Both the position numbers and the translations under genes were made by a program. Shown here in pieces: positions 1-7,526 of a stretch of DNA of 40,053 bases. Under the pieces are notes generated by a model that made no database searches, was not told the DNA's origin, and saw nothing but the letters and a program-made list of their open reading frames with translations. Origin of the DNA: an uncultured bacterium (GTDB lineage: Bacteria; Elusimicrobiota; Elusimicrobia; Elusimicrobiales; Elusimicrobiaceae); NCBI GenBank assembly GCA_949298795.1, contig CASFXV010000014.1:1-40053 (forward strand), read 5' to 3'. The number at the start of each line of letters is the position of its first letter. Position 1 is the first letter of the stretch.

Positions 1-153
1 CTGGATACTCGGGCTGATGCCCCCGTTCAACCAGCGGCAGACAGCCCGGCAGAAAACTCCTCTCCTGCGCAGGCCCCTGTTCCCGCCCAAGCGGAAATTA
101 CTCCAGCGGATAATACGCCGCCAGCCCAAGAAAAAACCGTTTTGCCTTCATGA
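1..153 (+). CDS. 3' end of a gene with a Pro/Ala-rich tail (partial)
   Basis: Frame 1 is open from the first base to a TGA at 151-153 and encodes the last 50 residues of a protein that starts outside the window. The tail is low-complexity, rich in Pro, Ala, Gln, Glu and Asp, with PAQ recurring three times, and looks like a disordered linker or surface tail. No domain is visible and no function can be assigned. A strong hairpin terminator starts on the last base of the stop codon, which supports this being a real gene end. Confidence 0.6.
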   Translation: MDTRADAPVQPAADSPAENSSPAQAPVPAQAEITPADNTPPAQEKTVLPS

Positions 154-181
154 AAATCCCCCGGAATAACCGGGGGATTTT
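153..181 (+). terminator. Rho-independent terminator of the first gene
   Basis: A 12-bp perfect stem (153-164 with 170-181) has a 5-nt AATAA loop and ends in a T-run. It starts on the last base of the stop codon at 151-153. Confidence 0.85.
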
Positions 182-231
182 TAAATAAAACATTCTACGC
201 TGTCTCACCGCGAAGCAGAGCGAATGGGCTT

Positions 232-774
232 CTATAAGCCGGGGGGCAGTTTTTCTTTCATTAAAGCGCGCAAATTAAAATGTTCTCCGTCTGCCGTAAA
301 AGTGCCGTCGCCCACCGCGTGGACTAAGCGTTTGTCCCGGCAGCGTTCATTATGCCATACTTCCATCACCTGTAAAATAACGAAACCATATTTTTTGATA
401 TAGTCCGTTACCCGGCATTCCAAACAGGCTACGCAGCCAGCCAAGAGAGGGGCTTTTACTTTTTTGGCGGGATAAGTTTTTATACGCAGTTTTTTAAATT
501 TATCTTCCGTTTCCCCGCTTATCATACCCACTTGGACCGCTTTTTTTAGCAGGGCCGGGCCCGGAAGGCAAACCACGCATTCTTTGGTCTTAAGCAAAGC
601 GTCAAAAGAGTAATTCCACGGGCCGGTAACCAATAAAATATGTTGGTTAAAATCTAGGGCGGCCGTCCAGGAAATCGTCATTACATTGGGTTTTTTACCG
701 TCAAAAGTGGTAACCAACGTAAGCGGGCCGGGCTCTATAAACGTAAGCGCTTTTTCTAAAGGTAAAGTTTTCAT
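232..774 (-). CDS. Flavin reductase-like, FMN-binding split-barrel protein
   Basis: The 180-residue protein matches the flavin reductase-like domain family (split beta-barrel, FMN-binding). These proteins reduce free flavin with NAD(P)H or serve as FMN-bound partners of redox enzymes. The family pattern is visible: an N-terminal segment ending PNVMTISW (residues about 29-36), a central VCLPGP stretch, and a GxISGETEDKFKK segment that normally lies over the flavin. It is cytoplasmic, with no signal peptide. The physiological partner is unknown because the gene stands alone. There is no Shine-Dalgarno sequence before the ATG; a TACAAT box ends 6 nt upstream, so the mRNA may be leaderless. No clear terminator was found between its stop and position 181. 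Confidence 0.85.
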   Translation of the reverse strand: MKTLPLEKALTFIEPGPLTLVTTFDGKKPNVMTISWTAALDFNQHILLVTGPWNYSFDALLKTKECVVCLPGPALLKKAVQVGMISGETEDKFKKLRIKTYPAKKVKAPLLAGCVACLECRVTDYIKKYGFVILQVMEVWHNERCRDKRLVHAVGDGTFTADGEHFNLRALMKEKLPPGL

Positions 775-780
775 GTATTT

Positions 781-786
781 ATTGTA
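781..786 (-). promoter_or_regulatory. -10 box 6 nt before the flavin reductase ATG
   Basis: TACAAT on the minus strand is followed by exactly 6 nt (aaatac) and then ATG. A TTGATT 16 bp upstream may be a -35. Transcription would be expected to start on or next to the A of the ATG, giving a leaderless mRNA. This is one of five such sites in the window. Confidence 0.6.
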
Positions 787-1063
787 TAAATATAATTTTA
801 AAAATCAAACAGGCGCCCTAAAAATCCCATTTTTAAAACAACAATTAAAAACATCGGCTTCTTTCTAAACGGCCTGTATAAAAGAAACAACGGCCCAACT
901 TAGCGGCACACCCTAATTTGCACCCGGTTTTTATTGTTCAATATGAGGCTTTTGATTAATTTCCGCTAATAAAAAGAAACCCGTTGTTTACACCGGGATT
1001 CGTCTGCGTTTCCCGCGGGGCGGGAGAAGAACCCACAGAACAACTCATTAGCTATCAATAAAA
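787..1063. other. Intergenic region, no gene seen
   Basis: About 280 bases lie between the flavin reductase promoter and the terminator of the neighbouring prepilin gene. I see no open frame with a plausible start and product, no tRNA-like fold and no strong inverted repeat. Confidence 0.5.
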
Positions 1064-1089
1064 AACCCCGCTTGTTACCAAGCGGGGTT
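1064..1089 (-). terminator. Terminator of the prepilin gene at 1109
   Basis: A 10-bp GC-rich stem (1064-1073 with 1080-1089) has a 6-nt loop. On the minus strand a T-run follows. It lies 19 bases past the prepilin stop codon. Confidence 0.85.
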
Positions 1090-1108
1090 GTAATATTAAC
1101 TAAGTGAA

Positions 1109-1642
1109 TTAGTTATTGGCCGGACGAGCGCAAGCAGTGGCAGTGCCGTTGTTGCAGCAAGAGCCGGTCGGCGTATCAATACCGCAGAAGTCAGCGCAGA
1201 GTTCCTGGCCAGCAGGGTTGGTGCCGTTGCAGGTTACGTTGTCGCCTTGATAGTAGCGGGACAAGCTATACTGATACTGCAAAGCACCGCTGGCAGCATG
1301 GCGGGTAGCGGTGGCAATACCATCCTGGAAGGTGGTACCGGCTAACACTACGGCAAAACCGTTGCCGTTAGCACCCGTGGCCGGGTTGCCTTTGGTGTAA
1401 TAGGTGGACCCGTTGGAATCTTTCGGGGACACGTCCAACGCTCTGTAATTCGTTACAAACCGGTTGGTCTGTAAGAATTTGCGGCGCTGAGCTTGGGCAA
1501 TGCTGCCCAACAAGGTGTCGGCTTCCGTCATGCGGGAGCGTTCCACCGCTTTGAAGTACTGCGGCATAGCCATAGCGGCCAAGATACCAATGATCAACAC
1601 TACTACGAGCAGTTCGATCAAGGTAAAACCTTTCTTATTCAT
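1109..1642 (-). CDS. Type IV prepilin-like protein, Cys-rich C-terminus
   Basis: A class III signal MNKKG|FTLIELLVV is followed by a hydrophobic N-terminal helix with Glu at mature position 5, the hallmark of type IV pilins and pseudopilins. The mature protein would be cut and N-methylated by a PilD-type peptidase and built into a pilus or secretion pseudopilus. The 177-residue length fits PilE-like subunits. The globular domain ends in a Cys-dense tail with six Cys in about 35 residues, including a C-x6-G-x3-C unit shared with other prepilins here. AGGAGG lies just before the ATG. It is third in a prepilin run behind a thioredoxin-DsbD gene, but has its own promoter and terminator. Whether it is the major or a minor pilin cannot be told. 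Confidence 0.9.
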   Translation of the reverse strand: MNKKGFTLIELLVVVLIIGILAAMAMPQYFKAVERSRMTEADTLLGSIAQAQRRKFLQTNRFVTNYRALDVSPKDSNGSTYYTKGNPATGANGNGFAVVLAGTTFQDGIATATRHAASGALQYQYSLSRYYQGDNVTCNGTNPAGQELCADFCGIDTPTGSCCNNGTATACARPANN

Positions 1643-1672
1643 AAAACCTCCTACAGTTTTACGTAGAGTTTT

Positions 1673-1689
1673 GCAGCCATAGCGGCTAC
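1673..1689 (-). promoter_or_regulatory. Hairpin at the predicted 5' end of the prepilin mRNA
   Basis: A 6-bp stem (1689-1684 with 1678-1673, one G-T pair) with a 5-nt loop begins almost exactly where transcription should start. A second small hairpin (CTAC/GTAG) ends just before the AGGAGG. It may protect the mRNA 5' end or tune translation. Confidence 0.4.
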
Positions 1690-1695
1690 ATTATT

Positions 1696-1724
1696 AGTTT
1701 AGCAGTAGCAAAAAGCAATGTCAA
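1696..1724 (-). promoter_or_regulatory. Sigma70-type promoter of the prepilin gene at 1109
   Basis: On the minus strand a perfect TTGACA (1724-1719) is followed by a 17-bp spacer and TAAACT (1701-1696), with TGC directly before it as an extended -10. The predicted start is near 1689, giving a leader of about 47 nt. Confidence 0.6.
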
Positions 1725-1763
1725 GCCCCTTTAAGGGCCTACTTCCCAATATATATAGATGAA

Positions 1764-2342
1764 TTATTTTCCCACAGAAGGAACAGCAAAAGGCTCTTCC
1801 GGCAAAGAAGCCGGTGAAGAAATAAAGCGAATATGCTCTCTCACTAAATAAGGGGAAAACAAAGAACAAAACTTATTTCCCCGTTCATCTTGTCCTTGGC
1901 AGACAGTTTGCCCGGTCAGCATAGGGCGCACCAGCTGGTAATTATAACGCCCCCCCACCCGGCGAGCAGATAATAGAGAAACTTCCTGCCCAGAAGGCCC
2001 CTGTTCCAAGCGCAAAATATATCCGTCCGCCTCCGGCTTGCCGTTGGGACCTATAAAAGCCAAATATAATTCCGCCGGCGTCCCCTCCACTTTTTGGGCT
2101 GTGACATTTAATATAGCAGGGACTGAAAAATAGCGGGCCAAATCCCCCCAGTCCGACGCGAAACGGCCGTTTAAACGCATAAAATAGTCTTGCGCTATTT
2201 CCACATCCGCCAAAATAGCGTCCACCGCTAACGCGCGGACTTTTTCTTTCTCCCAAAAATACCGGGGAAAAGCAAAAGCAGCAAAACACGTTATCACCGC
2301 CACCAATATCAAAAGCGATTTAATAGTAAAGCCTTTTTTCAT
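1764..2342 (-). CDS. Divergent prepilin-like protein lacking Glu5
   Basis: The N-terminus MKKG|FTIKSLLIL keeps the prepilin peptidase cleavage context and a hydrophobic helix, but mature position 5 is Ser (with Lys at 4) instead of Glu. The 192-residue protein keeps the pilin pattern of an aromatic/Asn-Gly-Arg-Phe segment after the helix and the C-terminal C-x6-G-x3-C unit. In known systems, Glu5 pairs with the N-terminus of the neighbouring subunit; tip-located minor pseudopilins of the GspK type lack it. This suggests, without proving, a tip or minor subunit. The start has GAGGGG upstream. It lies between two more canonical prepilin genes. Confidence 0.8.
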   Translation of the reverse strand: MKKGFTIKSLLILVAVITCFAAFAFPRYFWEKEKVRALAVDAILADVEIAQDYFMRLNGRFASDWGDLARYFSVPAILNVTAQKVEGTPAELYLAFIGPNGKPEADGYILRLEQGPSGQEVSLLSARRVGGRYNYQLVRPMLTGQTVCQGQDERGNKFCSLFSPYLVREHIRFISSPASLPEEPFAVPSVGK

Positions 2343-2377
2343 CTGCCCCTCTTTGTATATGCAGAACTGGAAAATAT

Positions 2378-2402
2378 AGGCCCGCCTTCAGGGCGCGGGC
2401 CT
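2378..2402 (-). terminator. Terminator after the prepilin gene at 2414
   Basis: An 8-bp GC-rich stem (2378-2385 with 2395-2402) has a 9-nt loop and lies 12 bases past the stop codon. It has only a weak T-run on the minus strand, so some read-through into the next prepilin gene is possible. Confidence 0.6.
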
Positions 2403-2413
2403 AAAAATTATTT

Positions 2414-2962
2414 TTAGTTCAGCGTTATTTTTTCCGGTATGGGAACCATGGGATTGGCCGGGAGCTGGCTCATTTCTTCCACCCCGGCATAATCCATACA
2501 GAAGTTAACGTCAAATTCGTTTTCATAAACGGGAATACAATATATCTGTGACTGCCCAAACGGACGTACCAATTTATATGTATATTTTTCCGATCCGACG
2601 CGCTGCGCCACCACAAAACCGCGGCGGTAATAATCAAACTGAAAAGAAACGGCAAAACCGTCCCCGGTATTATCGGGTGAATCTCCTTTCGTATAATAGA
2701 CCTCGCTGCCGTCCTCGTTTTTAAAAAGGTGCGGGTCATTGCTCATATTTAAGTCCAAGTAGCTCCATTTATTAGTATAAGCATTACGCTTTAAAAAATA
2801 ACGGTCCTGCGCGCTGGAACCTGTCGCCATCATATTCACCGCGTCAGACATAGTGGCCCGCTCTATTACCTTTATATAAGTCTTTACGGCAAAGGTAGAG
2901 AGTACCGCCACAATCAGAAGAACAAAAATAAGTTCCATAAGGGAAAAACCTTGGCTTTTCAT
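2414..2962 (-). CDS. Type IV prepilin-like protein
   Basis: The signal MKSQG|FSLMELIFV has Gly before the cut site and Glu at mature position 5, then a hydrophobic helix. The protein is 182 residues if started at the ATG at 2962, which has AAGGAG 8 nt upstream; a longer TTG start at 2998 would add 12 residues that do not belong to a prepilin leader. Two Cys near the C-terminus are spaced C-x12-C, a longer version of the C-x10-C seen in its relatives. The start lies 11 bases after the end of the thioredoxin-DsbD gene, so the two are probably co-transcribed and the redox protein may act on this pilin's disulfide. Confidence 0.88.
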   Translation of the reverse strand: MKSQGFSLMELIFVLLIVAVLSTFAVKTYIKVIERATMSDAVNMMATGSSAQDRYFLKRNAYTNKWSYLDLNMSNDPHLFKNEDGSEVYYTKGDSPDNTGDGFAVSFQFDYYRRGFVVAQRVGSEKYTYKLVRPFGQSQIYCIPVYENEFDVNFCMDYAGVEEMSQLPANPMVPIPEKITLN

Positions 2963-2972
2963 AACATGCTCC

Positions 2973-4139
2973 TTATATATTACCAACCAATAAAACAAAC
3001 AAAGCTAAAAATACTACACATAACAGAAGTTTCATCAAACCCAAGTGTTTCTTTAAAAAGTCGTTAAATCCTTTGGATTCATAACCTAATATTGATAATA
3101 CAAAAATTAACACCAAAGGCAAAATAAACATGAAATTATATAACAGCAAATACAGCCACGCTTTTACGCGGAAAGCCGGGTCCTGCATAATTAAAACCAC
3201 CGTAGGTAAATACACTTGCCCCGTACACACCGCTTCCACCAAAGACACGGCAAACCCCACGGCCAAAGAGGCTAATACCAGCCGCCAGCTGCTTTCGTGC
3301 TTATCACGCAGAAAAAACCCCATAATTTTATGGATACGCACTTTTAAATTGGTAGGCAGCTGCAAAAGCATTTTATCGGCCTTTTTGGTTTTTTTGTAAA
3401 TCCAAAAATCATACAAAGCCAAAAAGAAAAACGCCAAACAAACCGCCGCCGTAATAATATAAAACGCTTTGATGATGTACGCAAAACCGCGCATGGCATA
3501 TAAGAACTGAAACAACCCCAGCCCAATCAGCACATACGCCACAAACACCGCAAAACAATAAGCGGCCCCCACCAAAATAATTTCCCGGCGGGTGTATTTA
3601 TACACGGTTAAGAATGAAATAAAAAATACAATCACCGCAAACGCACAGGGGTTTACCCCGTCCACCAGCCCGCTGCCGATAATGGCCCATAAAGTAATTT
3701 TGCTAAAAGCGGCCTGGGTGTCTTGGGCGTTTTCTTGCACTAAAATGGTATCCTCATCCAGCAACATGGCTTTTTCTATAGCGGCGTCTGCATAGGTGGC
3801 AATTTCATTGGGGTATCCCATTAAAAAAGTACTGCCCACACAAGCGGCCGGATAGCCCAAATCCGTTACGCCGTAGGCTTTGGCCGTTTCGGCAAAAATT
3901 AAGTTGTTGCCGTCTTTGGAAATATCCAACTCTATAAAGTTTACGCTATCTTTATATTTATCTTTCAACTGTTGCCAATATTCGTGCTTTAATTTATTGC
4001 AATGCACGCAAGTAGGGCTTACAAATAAACAAAAATTGGGTTTGTCCTGCGCTAACTGCACGGAAGCCCAAGCCGGTAGCCCGGAAAGAAACAACAAAAT
4101 GCCGCCAAACAAAGAAACTATTTTTTTCATACTATACAT
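2973..4139 (-). CDS. Periplasmic thioredoxin domain fused to a DsbD/CcdA-type membrane domain
   Basis: A signal peptide (to about residue 26) is followed by a thioredoxin-like domain with a CVHC active site (Cys44, Cys47) and a cis-Pro segment GYP (about 95-97). From about residue 148 there are six or seven membrane helices of the DsbD/CcdA family with the paired Cys in VNPCAF (Cys165) and VCTGQVYLP (Cys305). Such proteins carry electrons from cytoplasmic thioredoxin across the membrane to reduce periplasmic disulfides. The domain order is the reverse of E. coli DsbD, which has its thioredoxin domain at the C-terminus. The start could be the ATG at 4139 or the one at 4130; neither has a clear Shine-Dalgarno, and both sit on the marC stop, suggesting translational coupling. 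Cys-containing prepilin genes follow directly. Confidence 0.88.
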   Translation of the reverse strand: MYSMKKIVSLFGGILLFLSGLPAWASVQLAQDKPNFCLFVSPTCVHCNKLKHEYWQQLKDKYKDSVNFIELDISKDGNNLIFAETAKAYGVTDLGYPAACVGSTFLMGYPNEIATYADAAIEKAMLLDEDTILVQENAQDTQAAFSKITLWAIIGSGLVDGVNPCAFAVIVFFISFLTVYKYTRREIILVGAAYCFAVFVAYVLIGLGLFQFLYAMRGFAYIIKAFYIITAAVCLAFFFLALYDFWIYKKTKKADKMLLQLPTNLKVRIHKIMGFFLRDKHESSWRLVLASLAVGFAVSLVEAVCTGQVYLPTVVLIMQDPAFRVKAWLYLLLYNFMFILPLVLIFVLSILGYESKGFNDFLKKHLGLMKLLLCVVFLALFVLLVGNI

Positions 4140-4728
4140 TACCCAGTTTAATAAATTCTGCGATGCCGCCCATCACCATATCCACGGACATCAGCACCAA
4201 AATCATACCCGTCAAGCGTTCAATAGCCACCAGCCCCCGTTTACCCAACAACGTGCTGATGGGAAAAGACAACATTAAAATGACCGAATTAATAAGCGAC
4301 GCCGCCAACACCACCCCCAGCGTAACCAGTTTGTTGGGGGATTGGGCGGATAAAATCATCACCATAGACAGCGCCGCCGGCCCCGCCACCAGCGGGATAG
4401 CCAAAGGCACCACAAAAGGCTCATCTTCTTTAGGGTCCGTCTTGGCTTCTTCTTCCCCGCCAAACACTAGACGCACGGAAATAATAAACAAAATAATCCC
4501 GCCCGCTATGCTTAGCGAAAATTGCCTTACTCCAAACGCCTGCAAGAACCATTTGCCTAAAAATAAAAACGCTACCATAATTAAGAGCGCTATTCCCAGT
4601 TCGCGCAATAAAACAATTTTGCGGCGTTCCGGGGTGACTTTTTTAAGCGCGGCAATAAAAAGCGGTATATTGCCAAATCCGTCCATAACCAAAGCCAGCG
4701 TAATCACTGAAGAAATAAAAAAATCCAT
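4132..4728 (-). CDS. MarC-family integral membrane protein
   Basis: The 198-residue hydrophobic protein has about six membrane helices and the MarC/UPF0056 pattern: an N-terminal segment with DGFGNIPLF (about 16-24), a charged loop after VFGG, and PLAIPLVAGPAALS in the second half. MarC proteins are inner-membrane proteins of unsettled function, despite an early link to antibiotic resistance. A GAGGAG lies before the ATG. It is the first gene of a run into the thioredoxin-DsbD gene, whose start overlaps or abuts this stop. A link to redox or pilin export is only positional. Confidence 0.88.
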   Translation of the reverse strand: MDFFISSVITLALVMDGFGNIPLFIAALKKVTPERRKIVLLRELGIALLIMVAFLFLGKWFLQAFGVRQFSLSIAGGIILFIISVRLVFGGEEEAKTDPKEDEPFVVPLAIPLVAGPAALSMVMILSAQSPNKLVTLGVVLAASLINSVILMLSFPISTLLGKRGLVAIERLTGMILVLMSVDMVMGGIAEFIKLGNV

Positions 4729-4775
4729 AAATTCTCCTCGCAGGCGGGTTTATAAACGCGTCCTGCTCTTTATAT

Positions 4776-4787
4776 AGTATATCAAAA
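4776..4787 (-). promoter_or_regulatory. Candidate promoter of the marC-dsbD-prepilin run
   Basis: TTTTGATATACT on the minus strand contains a TATACT -10 (4781-4776). The same T-tract-GATATA-N-T core precedes the lone prepilins at 20255 and 33476. No good -35 is seen. Confidence 0.4.
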
Positions 4788-4860
4788 TACAACCGGGCAA
4801 AAAACGCCGTTTTACAGCGAAAGTTTGTGTGCGAAAAAGCAATTTGATAATATGTAGCAT

Positions 4861-6222
4861 ATGTGGGATTCCCAAAGAAATAATGTACTCCATATTATTA
4901 AATGGTTTACGCTGGCCACGCTGGTGGGGGTCATTGTAGGCGTGTTGGACGCGGCTTTCTTAAAACTGTTGGACGCGGCCATCAGCTGGCGCAACAATAT
5001 ATCCTATTTCTACGTGGGGCTGCCGCTGTTTTTGTATTTAGGGGTATTGCTTTCCCGCCATACTTTCCGCAAAGACCGGGACTATACCACTGACTCCGTA
5101 ATAAATAAAATCAACTCTTACCGGCCTATTTCTTTTATTTCCATTACCAAGGCCTTTTTCCTCTCTATCCTTACCATGGCTACCGGAGGTTCCGCCGGCA
5201 AAGAAGCTCCTTGCGCCGACGTAGGCGCTGGTATCAGCTCCACTCTGGCGCGTTTTATGCGCATGAATAAAGAAGACCAACGCAAAATGATGATTTGCGG
5301 CGTAAGCGCCGGCTTTGCGGGCGTGTTTGGGGTGCCGATATCCGGAGCGCTCTTCGGGTTGGAAGTGTTATGGGTGGGGCATATTTTTTATGAAGTCATG
5401 TTTGCCGCGCTGGTAGCCGGGATGACGGCCTTCCAGGTAACGCAATACTTAGGCGTAAACTACATTTACCACCCTATTCATTTTGTGCCGGTATTTTCCG
5501 AACAGTTCTTTTTAAAAGTCATTATAGCGGGCATGATATTTGGCATTATTTCCATTTTATTTATTGAAATGATGAAGTTTATGCGGGTGGTGTTTCGCTA
5601 CATTGCGCTGCGCACTTCCGTATTTATGGCCTGCGCGGTGGGCGGATGTTTGTTAATTGCCGTAGGATATTTTATTTCCCCCGTTTATTTGGGCTTGGGC
5701 ATGAGCGGCATTGACAACGTGTTAGCCGGTGCCACGCCGGACAGCCCCTTTGGGTTTCTATACAAAATCATCACCACATCCATTACCTTTGCCGCAGGCG
5801 GTATCGGCGGGGTGGTAACACCTATTTTCTTTATTGGGGCGCAAGCGGGCGGCATGCTGGCTGATTTTTTGGTGGTGGACTCCGCCACCCTGGCCGCTTT
5901 GGGGCTGGTGGCCGTACTGGCGGGGACGGCAAATACCCCCCTGTCCGCCAGCATTATGGCTATTGAACTTTTTGGTGCGGAAGTGGCCCCTTACGCCACC
6001 GTCGCGTGCGTTATCAGTTTTCTCATTACCGGGCAGCAAAGCATTTATCCCAGCCAACGTTTGGCGTTTGACAAAAGCGGGCAGTCTTCCCCCGCGCAAA
6101 ACGCCGCCTACGCTTCGGCTGAAAAGAAAATTCCCACCCGCAAAGGCCTTTTTAAGAAGACGCTTAAAGACATGGTAAAACACCTGATTCCCAATACAAA
6201 AAATTTTGAGGACGACAAATAA
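4861..6222 (+). CDS. CLC-family chloride channel/transporter
   Basis: The 453-residue membrane protein has the CLC signatures: GGSAGKEAP (109-117) with the gating glutamate at Glu115, FGVPISGALFGLEVL (156-170), and a late GGIGGVVTPIFFIGAQAGG segment. CLC proteins are homodimers moving Cl- (or F-) with or without H+. Aligning the second motif with E. coli ClcA puts Val169 where the internal proton glutamate (E203) lies, as in uncoupled channels and some fluoride-type CLCs. The GSGIP selectivity motif is also not recognisable before the gating motif (YTTDSV lies in that area). Channel-like or altered-selectivity behaviour is therefore an inference. No CBS domains follow. There is no Shine-Dalgarno; GATAAT ends 9 nt before the ATG, so the leader would be very short or absent. 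Confidence 0.88.
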   Translation: MWDSQRNNVLHIIKWFTLATLVGVIVGVLDAAFLKLLDAAISWRNNISYFYVGLPLFLYLGVLLSRHTFRKDRDYTTDSVINKINSYRPISFISITKAFFLSILTMATGGSAGKEAPCADVGAGISSTLARFMRMNKEDQRKMMICGVSAGFAGVFGVPISGALFGLEVLWVGHIFYEVMFAALVAGMTAFQVTQYLGVNYIYHPIHFVPVFSEQFFLKVIIAGMIFGIISILFIEMMKFMRVVFRYIALRTSVFMACAVGGCLLIAVGYFISPVYLGLGMSGIDNVLAGATPDSPFGFLYKIITTSITFAAGGIGGVVTPIFFIGAQAGGMLADFLVVDSATLAALGLVAVLAGTANTPLSASIMAIELFGAEVAPYATVACVISFLITGQQSIYPSQRLAFDKSGQSSPAQNAAYASAEKKIPTRKGLFKKTLKDMVKHLIPNTKNFEDDK

Positions 6223-6237
6223 TCCTTTTCCATTTAA

Positions 6238-6272
6238 AAAGGCGGGGCTGGAAAATTTCCAGCCCCGCCTTT
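6238..6272. terminator. Bidirectional terminator between clc and adenosine deaminase
   Basis: A 14-bp stem (6238-6251 with 6259-6272) is A-rich on one side and T-rich on the other, so it works for both convergent genes ending at 6222 and 6297. Confidence 0.9.
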
Positions 6273-6296
6273 CTGTTTCTGTAAACTGAGTTTTCC

Positions 6297-7526
6297 TTAA
6301 TAAGTAGGAATATTGTATTCCTTGGCTAAGGCGTTGTAGCGGTCTATTACTTTGCGTATAAAGTCCCGCTTCTGCACGTAGCTGCCCGGGAAAAAAGCCC
6401 CTTTAAAACCGGCAATTACCACGTTTTTAAGCTCTTTGGGGGACAGGTCTATATTGCGCACCAATAATTCCAGCTCTTTGGTAACCGTGGTGTTGGAAAC
6501 CAGGCGGTTATCCGTATTAATGCTGATAGGGAGCCCGCGCTTAATCATTTCTTTTACCGGGTGGTCTTTAACGGATTTGATTTCCGGCAAGGTTTGCAAA
6601 TTGCTGGTAAGGCATACTTCCACGCCGATGCGCTCGCTGGCGATATAATCGGCCAAGCTGTCCACATAGGCTTGTTTGTCTTTTACCTTGCGGTCTTTAA
6701 TCATGTCTTTGGAAAACAAATGCGTACCGTGCCCAATGCGGTTGGCGTAACAATCCGTAATAGCCTGAAAGATAGATTCCGGGCCGTATGCTTCGCCGGA
6801 GTGTACGGTTTTGCGCATAAAATATTTATGCACATAGCGGTAGGCTTCCACATGGTCCGAGGCGGGATAGCCGGCTTCTTCCCCTGCCAAATCAAACCCC
6901 ACAATGGGAAGTTTTTCCTCTTTTACCAACCGCACCACCATTTTAGCCAGTTCCAAAGAGGCAATATTAAAAATTTCCGTTTTGCTGGACTGTGCCAACG
7001 CTTTCATCAACACCCCGTAATAGGGGGACATAAACGCGTTAAAATTGCGCATGGCGCAAGCGATAATGCCGTAGTGAAACTCCAAATCTTTTCCGTTTTT
7101 TACTTCTTTGGAAAGATTATGTTCCCGCTGGGCGCGGGCCAGCCCGCGCGCCACCGCGCGTACGGAATCCTGGGCGGAAAGCTTATCGTTGGCGTGCAGC
7201 TGCGGGGCAAAGCGCACTTCCAAATAGCGCACCCCCTCGGCAACAGCGTCTTGACCCAGCTCGTAAGCGATGCGTTCTATATTTTCTGCGTTTTGCATCA
7301 CGGCGCCCGTATAACTAAAGCCTTTTAAATATTCCACCAAAGAAGCATACTTGTCTTTATACACCAAACGGCGCATGCCTTCCGGCGTATAGGAGGGAAG
7401 CTCTACCCCCTCTTTTTTTGCCAATTCTATTAATGTGGACAAACGAAGGGATCCGTCCAAATGCACATGCAAATCCGCCTTGGGAAGGCGCTGTAAAAAC
7501 GCGGCGGGGACTTTTTTCATATTCAT
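6297..7526 (-). CDS. add: Adenosine deaminase
   Basis: The 409-residue protein has the metal-dependent hydrolase motifs of adenosine deaminase in order: ADLHVHLDGS (zinc ligands His20, His22), VHSGEAYGPE (His242, catalytic Glu245), RIGHGTHL (His266), CLTSNLQT and ISINTDNR (zinc/base Asp339). It converts adenosine (or deoxyadenosine) to inosine plus ammonia in purine salvage. The Asp-Asn instead of Asp-Asp in the last motif is also seen in actinobacterial-type enzymes, so it need not mean lost activity. It is about 50-60 residues longer than typical bacterial Add. The ATG overlaps the cysS stop (ATGA), so translation is coupled; it is the last gene before a terminator. Confidence 0.9.
   Translation of the reverse strand: MNMKKVPAAFLQRLPKADLHVHLDGSLRLSTLIELAKKEGVELPSYTPEGMRRLVYKDKYASLVEYLKGFSYTGAVMQNAENIERIAYELGQDAVAEGVRYLEVRFAPQLHANDKLSAQDSVRAVARGLARAQREHNLSKEVKNGKDLEFHYGIIACAMRNFNAFMSPYYGVLMKALAQSSKTEIFNIASLELAKMVVRLVKEEKLPIVGFDLAGEEAGYPASDHVEAYRYVHKYFMRKTVHSGEAYGPESIFQAITDCYANRIGHGTHLFSKDMIKDRKVKDKQAYVDSLADYIASERIGVEVCLTSNLQTLPEIKSVKDHPVKEMIKRGLPISINTDNRLVSNTTVTKELELLVRNIDLSPKELKNVVIAGFKGAFFPGSYVQKRDFIRKVIDRYNALAKEYNIPTY

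Noticed and set aside
4785..4792. TTGTAT as a -35 for marC
   Set aside because: It is only 5 bp from the -10, too close for a sigma70 promoter.
6561..7328. A 255-codon open frame opposite adenosine deaminase
   Set aside because: It lies fully within a conserved gene, and its translation has no recognisable motif. The same holds for long frames opposite etfA, etfB, the acyl-CoA dehydrogenase, radA and rpoD.
6297..7526. Asp-Asn instead of Asp-Asp in the adenosine deaminase active site as a sign of lost function
   Set aside because: The same variant is familiar in actinobacterial-type adenosine deaminases, and all other catalytic residues are present.
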